Assembly: GCA_963759175.1 (NCBI GenBank)
Contig: CAVWXP010000012.1
Location: forward strand, 1 to 10,945
Length of the DNA: 10,945 nucleotides
Direction of reading: 5' to 3'
From: SZUA-442 sp963759175
Lineage (GTDB): Bacteria; Actinomycetota; Acidimicrobiia; Spongiisociales; UBA5794
Program-made: the position numbers and the translations under genes
Shown here: positions 1 to 7,373 of the stretch, piece after piece
Layout: each line of letters opens with the position of its first letter
How positions within the stretch are numbered: the stretch's first letter is position 1
Notes under the pieces: generated by a model
The model's database searches: none
Told to the model about the DNA's origin: nothing
The model's input: the letters and a program-made list of their open reading frames with translations, nothing else

Positions 1-7
1 CGACGGT

Positions 8-1333
8 CTAGCGGTCGATCGGCAGCCCGCTCGGCACCGACGCGGGTACGAGGGCGTCGAGGTTGGTCGCAGCGGGGTCCGTGAGGGCCTCGAGGAAAGC
101 GATCAGCTGGTCGATCTGGTCATCGGACAGCGCTGGCACCGCAGCGAGCTCGGGTGACACACTCGCCAGGAGGGGGTCGCGGAAGCGGGCACGGTCCGTG
201 AACTGCAGGCTCGGACCCACCGCCTGATCGACGGTGTACGACTCGTACGACGCCACCGGATCGACATGGTGGCGGATCACCGCCGACAGGTCGGAGAAGG
301 CACCGTCGTGCATCCACGGGCCGGAAACCGAGACGTTCAGCAGCGACGGCGTGCGGAAGGCATACATGTCGCTGGCATCGCCTGTCTCCCTCCCACGACC
401 GAGATCCTCCGGCGCCTCTTCGTCCTTCCCCGGGCCGATCTGGGGCACGCCGATGGAGTAGAAGGCCTGATCTGTGAGTAGTGGCGCGGCGTGGCACGCC
501 GCGCAGCCAGCCTCACCGAGGAAGAGCACCGCACCAGCCGCAGCCTGTTCATCGAGAACCTCCACGTCACCGGCGAGATAGGCGTTCCACGGGCTGTCGG
601 TGAGGTCGAACGCCGTGGCTTGATAGGCGGCGAGGGCGTTGGCAGCATGCTCGAAACCGAGCTCGTCGACTGGCACATCCGGGTACGCAACTGCGAACAG
701 GTCCACGTATCCTTCGATGGCAACGAGCCTTTCAGTGAGCGCTGCCCAGATCTCGACGTACTGCTCGTCGCCGAATTCGCCGATCTCGTTGCGCTCCCCG
801 AATATCTCCTCGTCCTCGGGATTGCCCCGCATCTCCCCAGCCGAAGCGACGGGGAACATCGCCTGGGCGGCAAGGACGCCGTCGAGACCGGACGGCAACT
901 GGTCCCCGGCAGGTGTTACGAAGCCTCCCGCCGAATCCACGGCGACGCGCCCGTCCCAGAACATGACGTGCCACTCGGGGGCCCCGCGATTGAACACCTC
1001 GGTCGCATTGCGCGGAATGAGCATCGCATCGACCATCGTGCGCTCGGTTCCGACACCGACACCGCCCTGGCCGATCGACACCGAGAGGCCATCGCCCGAC
1101 GCGAGGCGAGGATGGTGGCACGTCGCACACGAGATGTTGCGGTTGCCTGACAGGATCGGGTCGTAGAACAACGCTTGTCCGAGCTCGACCATTGCGGGAT
1201 CGGCTTCCACCGTTGCTTCGATCGGTTCCAGGCCGAGATCAGCAACCACGGTTGCGAGATCCGGTGCTGCATCACCACACGCGGCAGCTCCGAAGGCCAG
1301 TGCGAGAACTGCCACCACCATCCGGGGCCTCAT
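8..1333 (-). CDS. Diheme cytochrome c peroxidase / MauG-family lipoprotein
   Basis: Predicted 441-residue exported diheme enzyme. Family members reduce H2O2 or carry out MauG-like oxidations with two covalent c-type hemes. Seen: two CxxCH heme motifs, CATCH at residues 69-73 and CAACH at 277-281; the family stretch around FWDGR (125-129) and GEM (167-169); and FRTPSLLNV followed by PWMHDG (326-344), whose Met341 is a candidate axial ligand. The N-terminus is a lipoprotein signal (AVLALAFGAAAC, Cys19), so it should sit on the outer membrane face. I chose the ATG at 1333, not the far-upstream in-frame ATG at 1477, because it gives a clean signal peptide, has a GAGAGGG ribosome site about 7 bases upstream, and overlaps the preceding gene's stop as ATGA. 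The extra 48 residues of the long version are Arg-rich shadow of the upstream gene. Last gene of a five-gene unit. Physiological substrate unknown. Confidence 0.9.
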   Translation of the reverse strand: MRPRMVVAVLALAFGAAACGDAAPDLATVVADLGLEPIEATVEADPAMVELGQALFYDPILSGNRNISCATCHHPRLASGDGLSVSIGQGGVGVGTERTMVDAMLIPRNATEVFNRGAPEWHVMFWDGRVAVDSAGGFVTPAGDQLPSGLDGVLAAQAMFPVASAGEMRGNPEDEEIFGERNEIGEFGDEQYVEIWAALTERLVAIEGYVDLFAVAYPDVPVDELGFEHAANALAAYQATAFDLTDSPWNAYLAGDVEVLDEQAAAGAVLFLGEAGCAACHAAPLLTDQAFYSIGVPQIGPGKDEEAPEDLGRGRETGDASDMYAFRTPSLLNVSVSGPWMHDGAFSDLSAVIRHHVDPVASYESYTVDQAVGPSLQFTDRARFRDPLLASVSPELAAVPALSDDQIDQLIAFLEALTDPAATNLDALVPASVPSGLPIDR

Positions 1334-3000
1334 CCGCCATCCCTCTCGATGACACCCGCGGTGCCGGCTTGGACCGTCCGGCTCTGCTGCGTGCCGTCCG
1401 GCCACGTCACGGTCACCTCCGCCTCCGATGCGCTGCCGATACCGACGATGAAGCGCGGATCGTCCGACGACAGCCAACTGCTTCCGGCGACGACCTCGCG
1501 GAGATGTATCCGGTCACCATTGCCAACGGTCAACACGGTGCCGGGCTCGTATGGATCAGCGACGAGCACGATCCAGTTCCCCTGCGGTGCCACGTTCTCG
1601 AGGAGTACCAGCCGCTCGGCAATCGGCACGACGGCCAGGTCGAGATCGCCATCGTTGTCGTAGTCGGCAAGGGCACTCCCCCGCCAGATGCGGTCGGGAA
1701 CCGACGGGAGACCGAGATCAGCTGACGCGTCCTCGAACCGAGGTGCGTCGCCACCGTTGTTGACCAGCAGTTGAAGGGGCTCACGATCGGCATCGAGGTC
1801 GAGAACGGGAATGTGCCCGTATGCAATGGCAAGGTCGAGATCGCCGTCGTTGTCGGCATCGAACCAGTTGGTGCCCCAACCGGTGTACTCCATACCGAAG
1901 TCCTCGACGTCGAATGATGGGATCAGATCCTCGAATCGCGGTGCGGTGAGGTCGCTCAGATTGCGGTAGCCGGCGTGGGGCTGCCCGTAGTGCGTCGACA
2001 CGAACAGGTCGAATCGACCATCTCCGTCCATGTCTCCACTGGTGACGCCCATGCCGGCGTTGTCGTCGTCGGCACCGGCGTCTTGCCGCTCCACGAGGCG
2101 GAAGCCGTCTGCGCCGGATGGCTCGTTGATGTACAGCCGGTTCGGTTGGGTGTCGTTCACCACGTAGACATCGAGGTCGCCGTCGCGATCGACGTCCGTG
2201 AGCACGACGGCGAGGCCATACTCGTCGCCCTCCGAGTTGAGGCCCACCTCGGACCCCACCTCCCGGAAGACCGACCTACCGTCTTCTCCCTCCTCGTTGA
2301 GGAACACCAGATCCGGAAGCGGGAACTGGGTGTTGGGAAAGCCGCTCGTCGCCTCCTCGATGCGGTTGTTGAGATCCACGTAGCCGGCGAGTACGAGATC
2401 CATGCGCCCGTCGCCGTTGAGGTCTCCCGCCGCAGCGCCTGCCTGCCACTGGTAGGCGTCGACGCCAGCCTCCTCGGCTCCCTCGGTGAAGGTGCCGTCG
2501 CCGTCGTTCCACAGCAGTGCGTTGAACCGGGCCGAGGTGACATACAGGTCGGTCCATCCATCTCCGTCGAAGTCCGCCGCGACGCAGCCGTTGCCGCGGA
2601 TCTCGAGATCGGCGCCGCTCCCGGCGCTGACGTCGGCGAACGAACCTCCGTCGTTGTGGAAGAGGGCATTGCGCGGAAGACCGCCTGCGTCCTGCCACCG
2701 TCCCCACTCGGACTCTGCATATGAGTTCACGACGTACAGGTCCATCCATCCGTCGCGGTCGAAGTCGAGCCAACAGAGGCCACCACCCATCATGGCGACG
2801 GGATCGGCGCCCGCCTCCCAATTGAAGGCTCCGTGGCGGAAGTCGAGGCCGACATCGGCGGCAACGTCGACGAACCGGTGGGGACCCTCGTCCCGGACTG
2901 CTGCGTCGTAGCCGGGCGTCGTCGCTCGGGCGTTGCCCGCACACCCGGCAAGGGCGAGTGCCACCCCGACCGCGGCGAGTGCCAACGGTCGGGGTATCAC
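1330..3000 (-). CDS. FG-GAP/VCBS-repeat lipoprotein with C-terminal ASPIC/UnbV domain (CRTAC1-like)
   Basis: A 556-residue exported protein of the CRTAC1/ASPIC-UnbV type; function of the family in bacteria is poorly defined. Seen: lipoprotein signal with a textbook lipobox LAGC (Cys20); seven DxDxDGxxD-type calcium-binding motifs at about residues 79, 143, 193, 269, 323, 381 and 446 (e.g. DFDGDGWTD, DADNDGDLD), fitting a seven-bladed beta-propeller; then an ASPIC/UnbV segment at about 473-545 ending in VTVTWPDGTQQS. The start is uncertain. I chose GTG at 3000, one base after the permease stop, because it puts a short basic n-region before the hydrophobic segment. GTG at 3030 would add ten residues and still give a signal peptide. 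The 598-residue reading from 3126 has a nonsense N-terminus. Its stop overlaps the peroxidase start by four bases, so the two are probably made together and may work together outside the membrane. Confidence 0.87.
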   Translation of the reverse strand: MIPRPLALAAVGVALALAGCAGNARATTPGYDAAVRDEGPHRFVDVAADVGLDFRHGAFNWEAGADPVAMMGGGLCWLDFDRDGWMDLYVVNSYAESEWGRWQDAGGLPRNALFHNDGGSFADVSAGSGADLEIRGNGCVAADFDGDGWTDLYVTSARFNALLWNDGDGTFTEGAEEAGVDAYQWQAGAAAGDLNGDGRMDLVLAGYVDLNNRIEEATSGFPNTQFPLPDLVFLNEEGEDGRSVFREVGSEVGLNSEGDEYGLAVVLTDVDRDGDLDVYVVNDTQPNRLYINEPSGADGFRLVERQDAGADDDNAGMGVTSGDMDGDGRFDLFVSTHYGQPHAGYRNLSDLTAPRFEDLIPSFDVEDFGMEYTGWGTNWFDADNDGDLDLAIAYGHIPVLDLDADREPLQLLVNNGGDAPRFEDASADLGLPSVPDRIWRGSALADYDNDGDLDLAVVPIAERLVLLENVAPQGNWIVLVADPYEPGTVLTVGNGDRIHLREVVAGSSWLSSDDPRFIVGIGSASEAEVTVTWPDGTQQSRTVQAGTAGVIERDGG

Positions 3001-3001
3001 C

Positions 3002-4264
3002 CTACGCAACGCCAGATGAAGCGCGGCCACGTTGGGCCAGGGAGTCGATCGTGACGGCAGCCAGCAGCACGAGTCCGGTGATGACGAACTTGGTGCCGGT
3101 GTTGAGGCCGAGGAGGTCCATCCCATTCTGGATGGCTGCGATCACGATCGCCCCGTAGAACGCGGACACGATCCGACCGTGGCCTCCGAAGAGACTGGTG
3201 CCACCGATGACAGCTGCTGCGATCACGTTCAACAGCAGTGCACCGCCGCCGGAGTTCGTGGCAACGGACCGCAGGCGTGACGCGAGCATGATGCCGCCGA
3301 CACCGGCCATGAAACCGTTGATCATGAACACGTAGACGCGAAGGCGGGACACGTTGATACCTGCTCGCCGAGCGGCTTCGGGGTTGCCGCCAACTGCGTA
3401 TACGTGACGGCCGAACGGGGTCTTGGTCGCGACGAACGTCCAGAACGCGAGGAAGAAGCCCAGTATCACCGTCGCCATGGGCACGCCACGGTCGAGGTTG
3501 GCGTAGTAGATGGCCCCGAAGGTGATGATGGCGATACCACCGACCTGGAACGCCGACACACTCAGCGGCTTGGTCGTCAAATTGCGATCGCTCCGGGAGC
3601 GGAACCGAATCAGCTCGGATGCCCCGTAGCCACCGACCACCACGATGCCGAGGGCCCACCCGAGCCAATCTGGTAGGAAGTTGTTGGCGAGTCCGATGAT
3701 GAACGAGTCCTGCACCACGGTCGTCCCGGCGGTCGACCACTGCGTCGTGAGAATGAGGACAACGCCGAAGAAGGCCAGGTTCCCCGCAAGGGTGATGACG
3801 AAGGACGGCACACCGAGCTTCGTGAGGATCTGCCCGTACAGGAATCCGATCATGGTCGTGACGAGCAGGGCAACCCCAACCGCCACCGGCCATGGCATCC
3901 CCGGATCACCCGGTCGAATCATCAGGGCCATGATCACGCCGCCCACAGCGCTGACGTACGCAACGGACAGGTCGATCTCAGCGATGAGGAGGATCCACAC
4001 CACGCCGATGGCGAGGATGGCCGTGGGCGCCATCTGCAGCAACAGGTTCGTGAAGTTGCGTTCGGTGAGGAACGTGTCGCGAAGGCTGCCGAAGATGATC
4101 ACGATGAGGATCAGCCCGACGATGATCGGGAGGGCGCCTATGTCCCCGGTACGAACGCGGAGCCACCACCCCTTGGCGTACCCCATGAACGTCGTGCTGC
4201 CGGGTTCCTCGGTACGGGCCTCGTCCGGCGCCTCGTTCAGGCCAGTCGTCTCTGCGTCACTCAT
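3002..4264 (-). CDS. Sugar ABC transporter permease (BPD_transp_2, XylH/RbsC/FrcC type)
   Basis: A 420-residue integral membrane permease of a carbohydrate-uptake ABC (CUT2) importer. Seen: about 40 hydrophilic N-terminal residues, then roughly ten hydrophobic segments (about 45-60, 76-95, 101-116, 126-143, 153-173, 201-217, 240-255, 262-279, 308-328, 342-360, 366-382, 391-406). Family signatures include AEIDLSV at 95-101, LGVPSFVITLAG at 150-161, the cytoplasmic ATPase-coupling loop GGNPEAARRAGI at 292-303, and VIGGTSLFGG at 352-361. The ATG at 4264 overlaps the ATPase stop as ATGA, which sets the start and implies translational coupling; the in-frame ATG at 4546 lies inside the ATPase gene and adds only shadow sequence. 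The nearest recognisable type is the xylose permease XylH, but the sugar cannot be read from a permease alone. Confidence 0.93.
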   Translation of the reverse strand: MSDAETTGLNEAPDEARTEEPGSTTFMGYAKGWWLRVRTGDIGALPIIVGLILIVIIFGSLRDTFLTERNFTNLLLQMAPTAILAIGVVWILLIAEIDLSVAYVSAVGGVIMALMIRPGDPGMPWPVAVGVALLVTTMIGFLYGQILTKLGVPSFVITLAGNLAFFGVVLILTTQWSTAGTTVVQDSFIIGLANNFLPDWLGWALGIVVVGGYGASELIRFRSRSDRNLTTKPLSVSAFQVGGIAIITFGAIYYANLDRGVPMATVILGFFLAFWTFVATKTPFGRHVYAVGGNPEAARRAGINVSRLRVYVFMINGFMAGVGGIMLASRLRSVATNSGGGALLLNVIAAAVIGGTSLFGGHGRIVSAFYGAIVIAAIQNGMDLLGLNTGTKFVITGLVLLAAVTIDSLAQRGRASSGVA

Positions 4265-5025
4265 TCGTCGTCCATTCCCGGCACGTGCGTGAGGTGCCCT
4301 GCGGTGATGGCATGTACCACCTCTTGCTGCGTCGTCATGGCCCGCTCGAACACGCCGACGTTCTGCCCGAGTCGCAGAACCGTGATCCGGTCTGCGACCT
4401 CGAAGATGTCGTGGAGATTGTGGGAGATGATCACGACACCCACGCCGGTGTCGGCGAGTCTCCGAACGAGATCGAGCACCTGGCGGGTCTGTGCCACACC
4501 AAGGGCTGCTGTCGGCTCGTCGAGGATGACGACCGTGGACTTCCACATGACGGCCTTGGCAACGGCGACAGCTTGTCGTTGACCGCCTGAGAGCCCGGCA
4601 ACCGTCTGGCGGACCGACCGGAGCGTCTTGACGCTCAAGGTATCGAGGGCTGCCCGAGCGGAGTGCTCCATGTGGACCTCGTCCAGCACGAGGCCACTCG
4701 TCTCCTCGCGACCCAGGAACATGTTGGCAACGACGTCGAGGTTGTCGGCCAGGGCGAGATCCTGATACACGATCTCGATGCCGAGGCCGGCTGCGTCACG
4801 CGGACTGTGGATCTTCACCGGCGATCCCTGGAACGCAACCGAGCCCTCATTGAAGGGGTAGATGCCCGCAATGCCTTTGATGAGTGTCGACTTGCCGGCA
4901 CCGTTGTCGCCGACGAGGGCCATCACCTCGCCGGGACGAACCTCGAAATCGACTTTGTACAGGGCCTGAACAGCGCCAAAGCTCTTCGAGACGGCGCTGC
5001 ATCGCAGGATCGGTGCGTCAGACAT
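4261..5025 (-). CDS. Sugar ABC transporter ATP-binding protein, single-domain (FrcA type)
   Basis: A 254-residue cytoplasmic ATPase that powers the adjoining permease. Seen: Walker A GDNGAGKST (39-47), Q-loop Gln88 within VYQDLALADNLDVVANMFLG, ABC signature LSGGQ (145-149), Walker B VVILDE (165-170) followed by PTAALG, and H-loop His202. All catalytic elements are intact. It has one nucleotide-binding domain, unlike the two-domain ~500-residue RbsA/XylG proteins, so it should act as a homodimer as in the FrcBCA fructose system. The ATG at 5025 is preferred over the in-frame ATG at 5061 because GGGAGG lies three bases upstream and the product starts directly with the ABC fold. It follows the binding-protein gene by 82 bases that hold a hairpin, and overlaps the permease gene by four bases. 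Confidence 0.94.
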   Translation of the reverse strand: MSDAPILRCSAVSKSFGAVQALYKVDFEVRPGEVMALVGDNGAGKSTLIKGIAGIYPFNEGSVAFQGSPVKIHSPRDAAGLGIEIVYQDLALADNLDVVANMFLGREETSGLVLDEVHMEHSARAALDTLSVKTLRSVRQTVAGLSGGQRQAVAVAKAVMWKSTVVILDEPTAALGVAQTRQVLDLVRRLADTGVGVVIISHNLHDIFEVADRITVLRLGQNVGVFERAMTTQQEVVHAITAGHLTHVPGMDDE

Positions 5026-5050
5026 GTGCCTCCCGGCGGTAACGAGGGAA

Positions 5051-5079
5051 GGGGGCGTCACATGCGATGCGACGCCCCC
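5051..5079 (-). promoter_or_regulatory. Intercistronic stem-loop between binding-protein and ATPase genes
   Basis: Perfect 9-base arms, GGGGGCGTC (5051-5059) and GACGCCCCC (5071-5079). The 11-base loop can add three pairs (CAT/ATG) after one mismatch. It lies 28 bases past the binding-protein stop and 25 bases before the ATPase start. The transcript has no real U-run after it, so full termination is not expected. In sugar ABC operons such hairpins commonly protect or attenuate so that binding protein exceeds membrane components; that role here is inference. Confidence 0.6.
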
Positions 5080-5107
5080 CGGTCTCCCTCTGGACGTTCA
5101 GCTCAGA

Positions 5108-6205
5108 TCAGCGATCCGCCGGGCAGAACTCCTCGAACTCGCCGACACAGATCTCGTCCCAGGTGCGGAACCCATCAGCGATGACGGTCTCTGCGACGTT
5201 GTCCTTCGTGACACCGACGGGGGTCAGTGCGACATAGGGCAGGTCGTTCGCGCCGTTGTTGATCGTGATCAGTTCCCAATCGCCTGACACCGAGTCGACC
5301 GCTTCGCCACGCAGCAATGCGAGTGCAACGGCGGCTGCTGCCTCGGCCTCGGCCTTGATCGGCTTGTAGACAGACATCGTCTGCCAGCCGGACAGGACGT
5401 TCTGCATACCGGCAACGGTTGCATCCTGGCCCGACAGCGGGATCGGATTCAGACCGGCCGACTTGCGTGCCGAAATGACCGAGTTCGCAAGGCCGTCATT
5501 GGCTGCGAACGTCGCATCGATCTCGTTGTTGTTGGCAACGAGCATCTGCTCGTAGATGCGCAGGGCTTCCTGGTTGTCCCAGTCCGGTGTGTCCTCGTCA
5601 GCGACGACGACCCATTCACCCGATGCGACACGAGCCTCGACCTCGGACGTGTAGCCCTCCTTGAACAACTTCGAGTTGTTGTCGGTGGGTCCACCGTTCA
5701 GGAGGGCAAGCCTGACCTCGGCAAGACCGAGGGCGTCGATGGCCGGGGTCACGGATTCGGACATCGTCCGACCAACGGCGACGTTGTCGAACGATACGTA
5801 CACGTCGGCACCAGGGCCTTCGATCGTCAACCGGTCGTAGTCGATGACGGCTGCGCCGCCCTCGCGAGCGATGTTGATGATCGCTGCACCCGATGCCGAG
5901 TCGAGGTTCACCAGCAGGATGACCGCGGCTCCATCAGCAATGGCCTGCTCTGCCTGTGCCTGCTGTTGGACTGGGTCGCCCTCTGCGTTGACGATGTTGT
6001 ATTCGACGCCGGCAGCGTCGAACGCACCTTCGAAGAATCGGCGGTCATCGGTCTCCCAGCGAGCCGAGCTCGCCGAGTCTGGCAGCAACACCCAGATGCT
6101 GCCTTCGTCGCTGCTTCCCGAATCGCCGTCGTCGCTCGAACACGCCGTGGCGATCATCGCGAACACGACAATGAGGAAGAGGACTTTTGCTCCCGTACGC
6201 CTCAT
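5108..6205 (-). CDS. XylF-like sugar ABC transporter substrate-binding lipoprotein
   Basis: A 365-residue periplasmic-binding-protein-like sugar receptor (Peripla_BP_4 fold), tethered as a lipoprotein. Seen: signal peptide with Cys22 (AMIATAC) followed by an acidic Ser/Asp/Gly linker. Hallmarks resembling D-xylose-binding protein are DYDRLT at 122-127, SFDN at 138-141, NDGLA at 236-240, SGQDATVAGMQ at 258-268 and TMSVYKPIKAEA at 276-287; Arg125, Asp140/Asn141, Asn236, Asp261 and Lys281 sit where such proteins contact sugar. Two C-terminal cysteines (353 and 361) could form a disulfide. I chose ATG at 6205 because AAGGAG lies exactly six bases upstream; a TTG one codon earlier is too close to it. 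First gene of the importer unit and probably its most expressed one. Xylose or a related pentose is the best guess, not proven. Confidence 0.92.
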   Translation of the reverse strand: MRRTGAKVLFLIVVFAMIATACSSDDGDSGSSDEGSIWVLLPDSASSARWETDDRRFFEGAFDAAGVEYNIVNAEGDPVQQQAQAEQAIADGAAVILLVNLDSASGAAIINIAREGGAAVIDYDRLTIEGPGADVYVSFDNVAVGRTMSESVTPAIDALGLAEVRLALLNGGPTDNNSKLFKEGYTSEVEARVASGEWVVVADEDTPDWDNQEALRIYEQMLVANNNEIDATFAANDGLANSVISARKSAGLNPIPLSGQDATVAGMQNVLSGWQTMSVYKPIKAEAEAAAAVALALLRGEAVDSVSGDWELITINNGANDLPYVALTPVGVTKDNVAETVIADGFRTWDEICVGEFEEFCPADR

Positions 6206-6224
6206 CAAACTCTCCTTGATATGT

Positions 6225-6255
6225 GGTACGACTCCAGGGATTCCTGAGTCGTACC
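6225..6255 (-). promoter_or_regulatory. Long palindrome upstream of the importer operon (candidate operator or leader hairpin)
   Basis: Perfect 10-base inverted repeat, GGTACGACTC (6225-6234) and GAGTCGTACC (6246-6255), with an 11-base centre that can itself pair AGG/CCT. It ends seven bases before the AAGGAG ribosome site of the binding-protein gene. Arm centres are 21 bases apart, two helical turns, as for a dimeric repressor. It could instead act as a 5'-leader RNA hairpin. No regulator gene lies in the window. Confidence 0.6.
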
Positions 6256-6259
6256 TCGA

Positions 6260-6290
6260 ACACTACCCGAATGTGCACAGTGGACCCCAA
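6260..6290 (-). promoter_or_regulatory. Possible promoter of the importer operon
   Basis: On the minus strand, TTGGGG (6285-6290) and TAGTGT (6260-6265) are separated by 19 bases. The -10 fits the actinobacterial TAnnnT pattern; the spacing is long and the -35 weak. Transcription would begin near 6253, at the edge of the palindrome, a position that suits repression. The 136-base gap to the oxidoreductase gene leaves room for a separate promoter. Confidence 0.3.
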
Positions 6291-6341
6291 TTGTGCGACT
6301 ACGGAATTCCCACTATCTCGGTGCGTTCACCATCGTACGTT

Positions 6342-7325
6342 TCAGCGTGAGGACAGGATCTCGTCGATGACTGCCATGTTGCGGACTGCATCGATCGGGT
6401 GCACGGGAACGGGCGCATCGTCGATGACCGCCTCGGCGAAACCCTCCGCCTGGATCGTGTACTGGTTCGCCGGGGGAAACACGATGGTCTCGGCAGCGGA
6501 ATCCACCTCTGGGTCACCGCCCGCCGTCACACGGATCCGAGTCTCGAGCAGAGGTGGAATGTTGAACGGGATGTCGATCTCGATCCGGCCCCCGGTCCCG
6601 ATGATGTGCACCCCCTGGGAGTCCTCGGCACGGGTGGAGCAGGTGAAGACAGCCTGTCCTCCACGGGGGAACGCGAGGACGGCCGACGTGACCGTGTCGA
6701 CGCCCAGGACCCCGTCCCGTTTGACGATGGCCTCGATGGCCGACGGTTCGTCTTCGAAGACGAGGCGGGACAAGTTGATGCAGTAGCAGCCGATATCCAT
6801 CAACGCACCCCCACCGTGCTCGGTCTGGTTGCGGATGTTCGACGGATCGTCATTGAAGTAACTGAACCAGCTGTGCACGGCCTGCACCTCACCGATGGCG
6901 CCACTACGAACCAGATCGATGGTCGTCACCCAGGTGGGATGGTGCCGGTACATGAAGGCCTCCATCAAGAGGACTCCGGCTTCCGAGCAGGCTTGCACGA
7001 TCTCCCCGGCTTGCGCGGCCGACATGGCGAGGGGCTTCTCGCACAGAACATGCTTGCCCGCCCGTGCAGCCCGCATGGCCCACTCCGCGTGCTGGTCGTT
7101 GGGCAGCGGGATGTACACGGCATCGATGTCTTCTGCGTCGAGCAGATCCTGATACGTATCGAACGACGAGGGAATGCCGAGGAGATCGGCGGCCTCGGCT
7201 GCTCGACCGGGCGATCGCGAGGCGATGGCCACGACGTCGCAGTTCGATGCAGCCTGGATCGCGGGGATGACCTTCTCCATGCCGATCCTGGCTGTGCTGA
7301 TGATCCCCCACCGAACCGATGTCAC
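6342..7325 (-). CDS. Gfo/Idh/MocA-family NAD(P)-dependent oxidoreductase
   Basis: A 327-residue cytoplasmic dehydrogenase. Seen: N-terminal Rossmann start RWGIISTARIG (5-15), SRS at 36-38 after the second strand, the family EKPLA motif (96-100) with the catalytic-site Lys97, MEAFMYRHHP (121-130), and GGALMDIGCYCIN (172-184), where the family keeps substrate-contacting residues. The MEAFMYR and EKPLA pattern is shared with xylose and dihydrodiol dehydrogenases of this family, which use NADP. Start: GTG at 7325 has GGGAGG eight bases upstream; the GTG at 7334 overlaps that ribosome site and is rejected. It lies 48 bases after a methyltransferase gene and 136 bases before a XylF-like binding-protein gene. 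That setting suggests oxidation of the imported sugar, for example to a lactone; the exact substrate is inference. Confidence 0.9.
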   Translation of the reverse strand: MTSVRWGIISTARIGMEKVIPAIQAASNCDVVAIASRSPGRAAEAADLLGIPSSFDTYQDLLDAEDIDAVYIPLPNDQHAEWAMRAARAGKHVLCEKPLAMSAAQAGEIVQACSEAGVLLMEAFMYRHHPTWVTTIDLVRSGAIGEVQAVHSWFSYFNDDPSNIRNQTEHGGGALMDIGCYCINLSRLVFEDEPSAIEAIVKRDGVLGVDTVTSAVLAFPRGGQAVFTCSTRAEDSQGVHIIGTGGRIEIDIPFNIPPLLETRIRVTAGGDPEVDSAAETIVFPPANQYTIQAEGFAEAVIDDAPVPVHPIDAVRNMAVIDEILSSR

Positions 7326-7341
7326 GATCCGCACCTCCCGG

Positions 7342-7363
7342 GGCCACGGTACAGGCTGTGGCC
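7342..7363 (-). other. Short intercistronic inverted repeat
   Basis: GGCCAC (7342-7347) and GTGGCC (7358-7363) form a six-base stem with a ten-base loop, 10 bases past the methyltransferase stop and just before the oxidoreductase ribosome site. There is no U-run. It may be a weak attenuator or chance in GC-rich DNA. Confidence 0.25.
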
Positions 7364-7373
7364 GGGCACGGAT

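Noticed and set aside
1334..1477. N-terminal extension of the peroxidase to the ATG at 1477
   Set aside because: It puts 48 Arg/Gly/His-rich residues ahead of a proper lipoprotein signal and runs deep into the preceding gene, whereas the ATG at 1333 has a ribosome site and an ATGA overlap.
4265..4546. N-terminal extension of the permease to the ATG at 4546
   Set aside because: The added 94 residues lie over the conserved end of the ATPase gene in another frame and look like shadow sequence.
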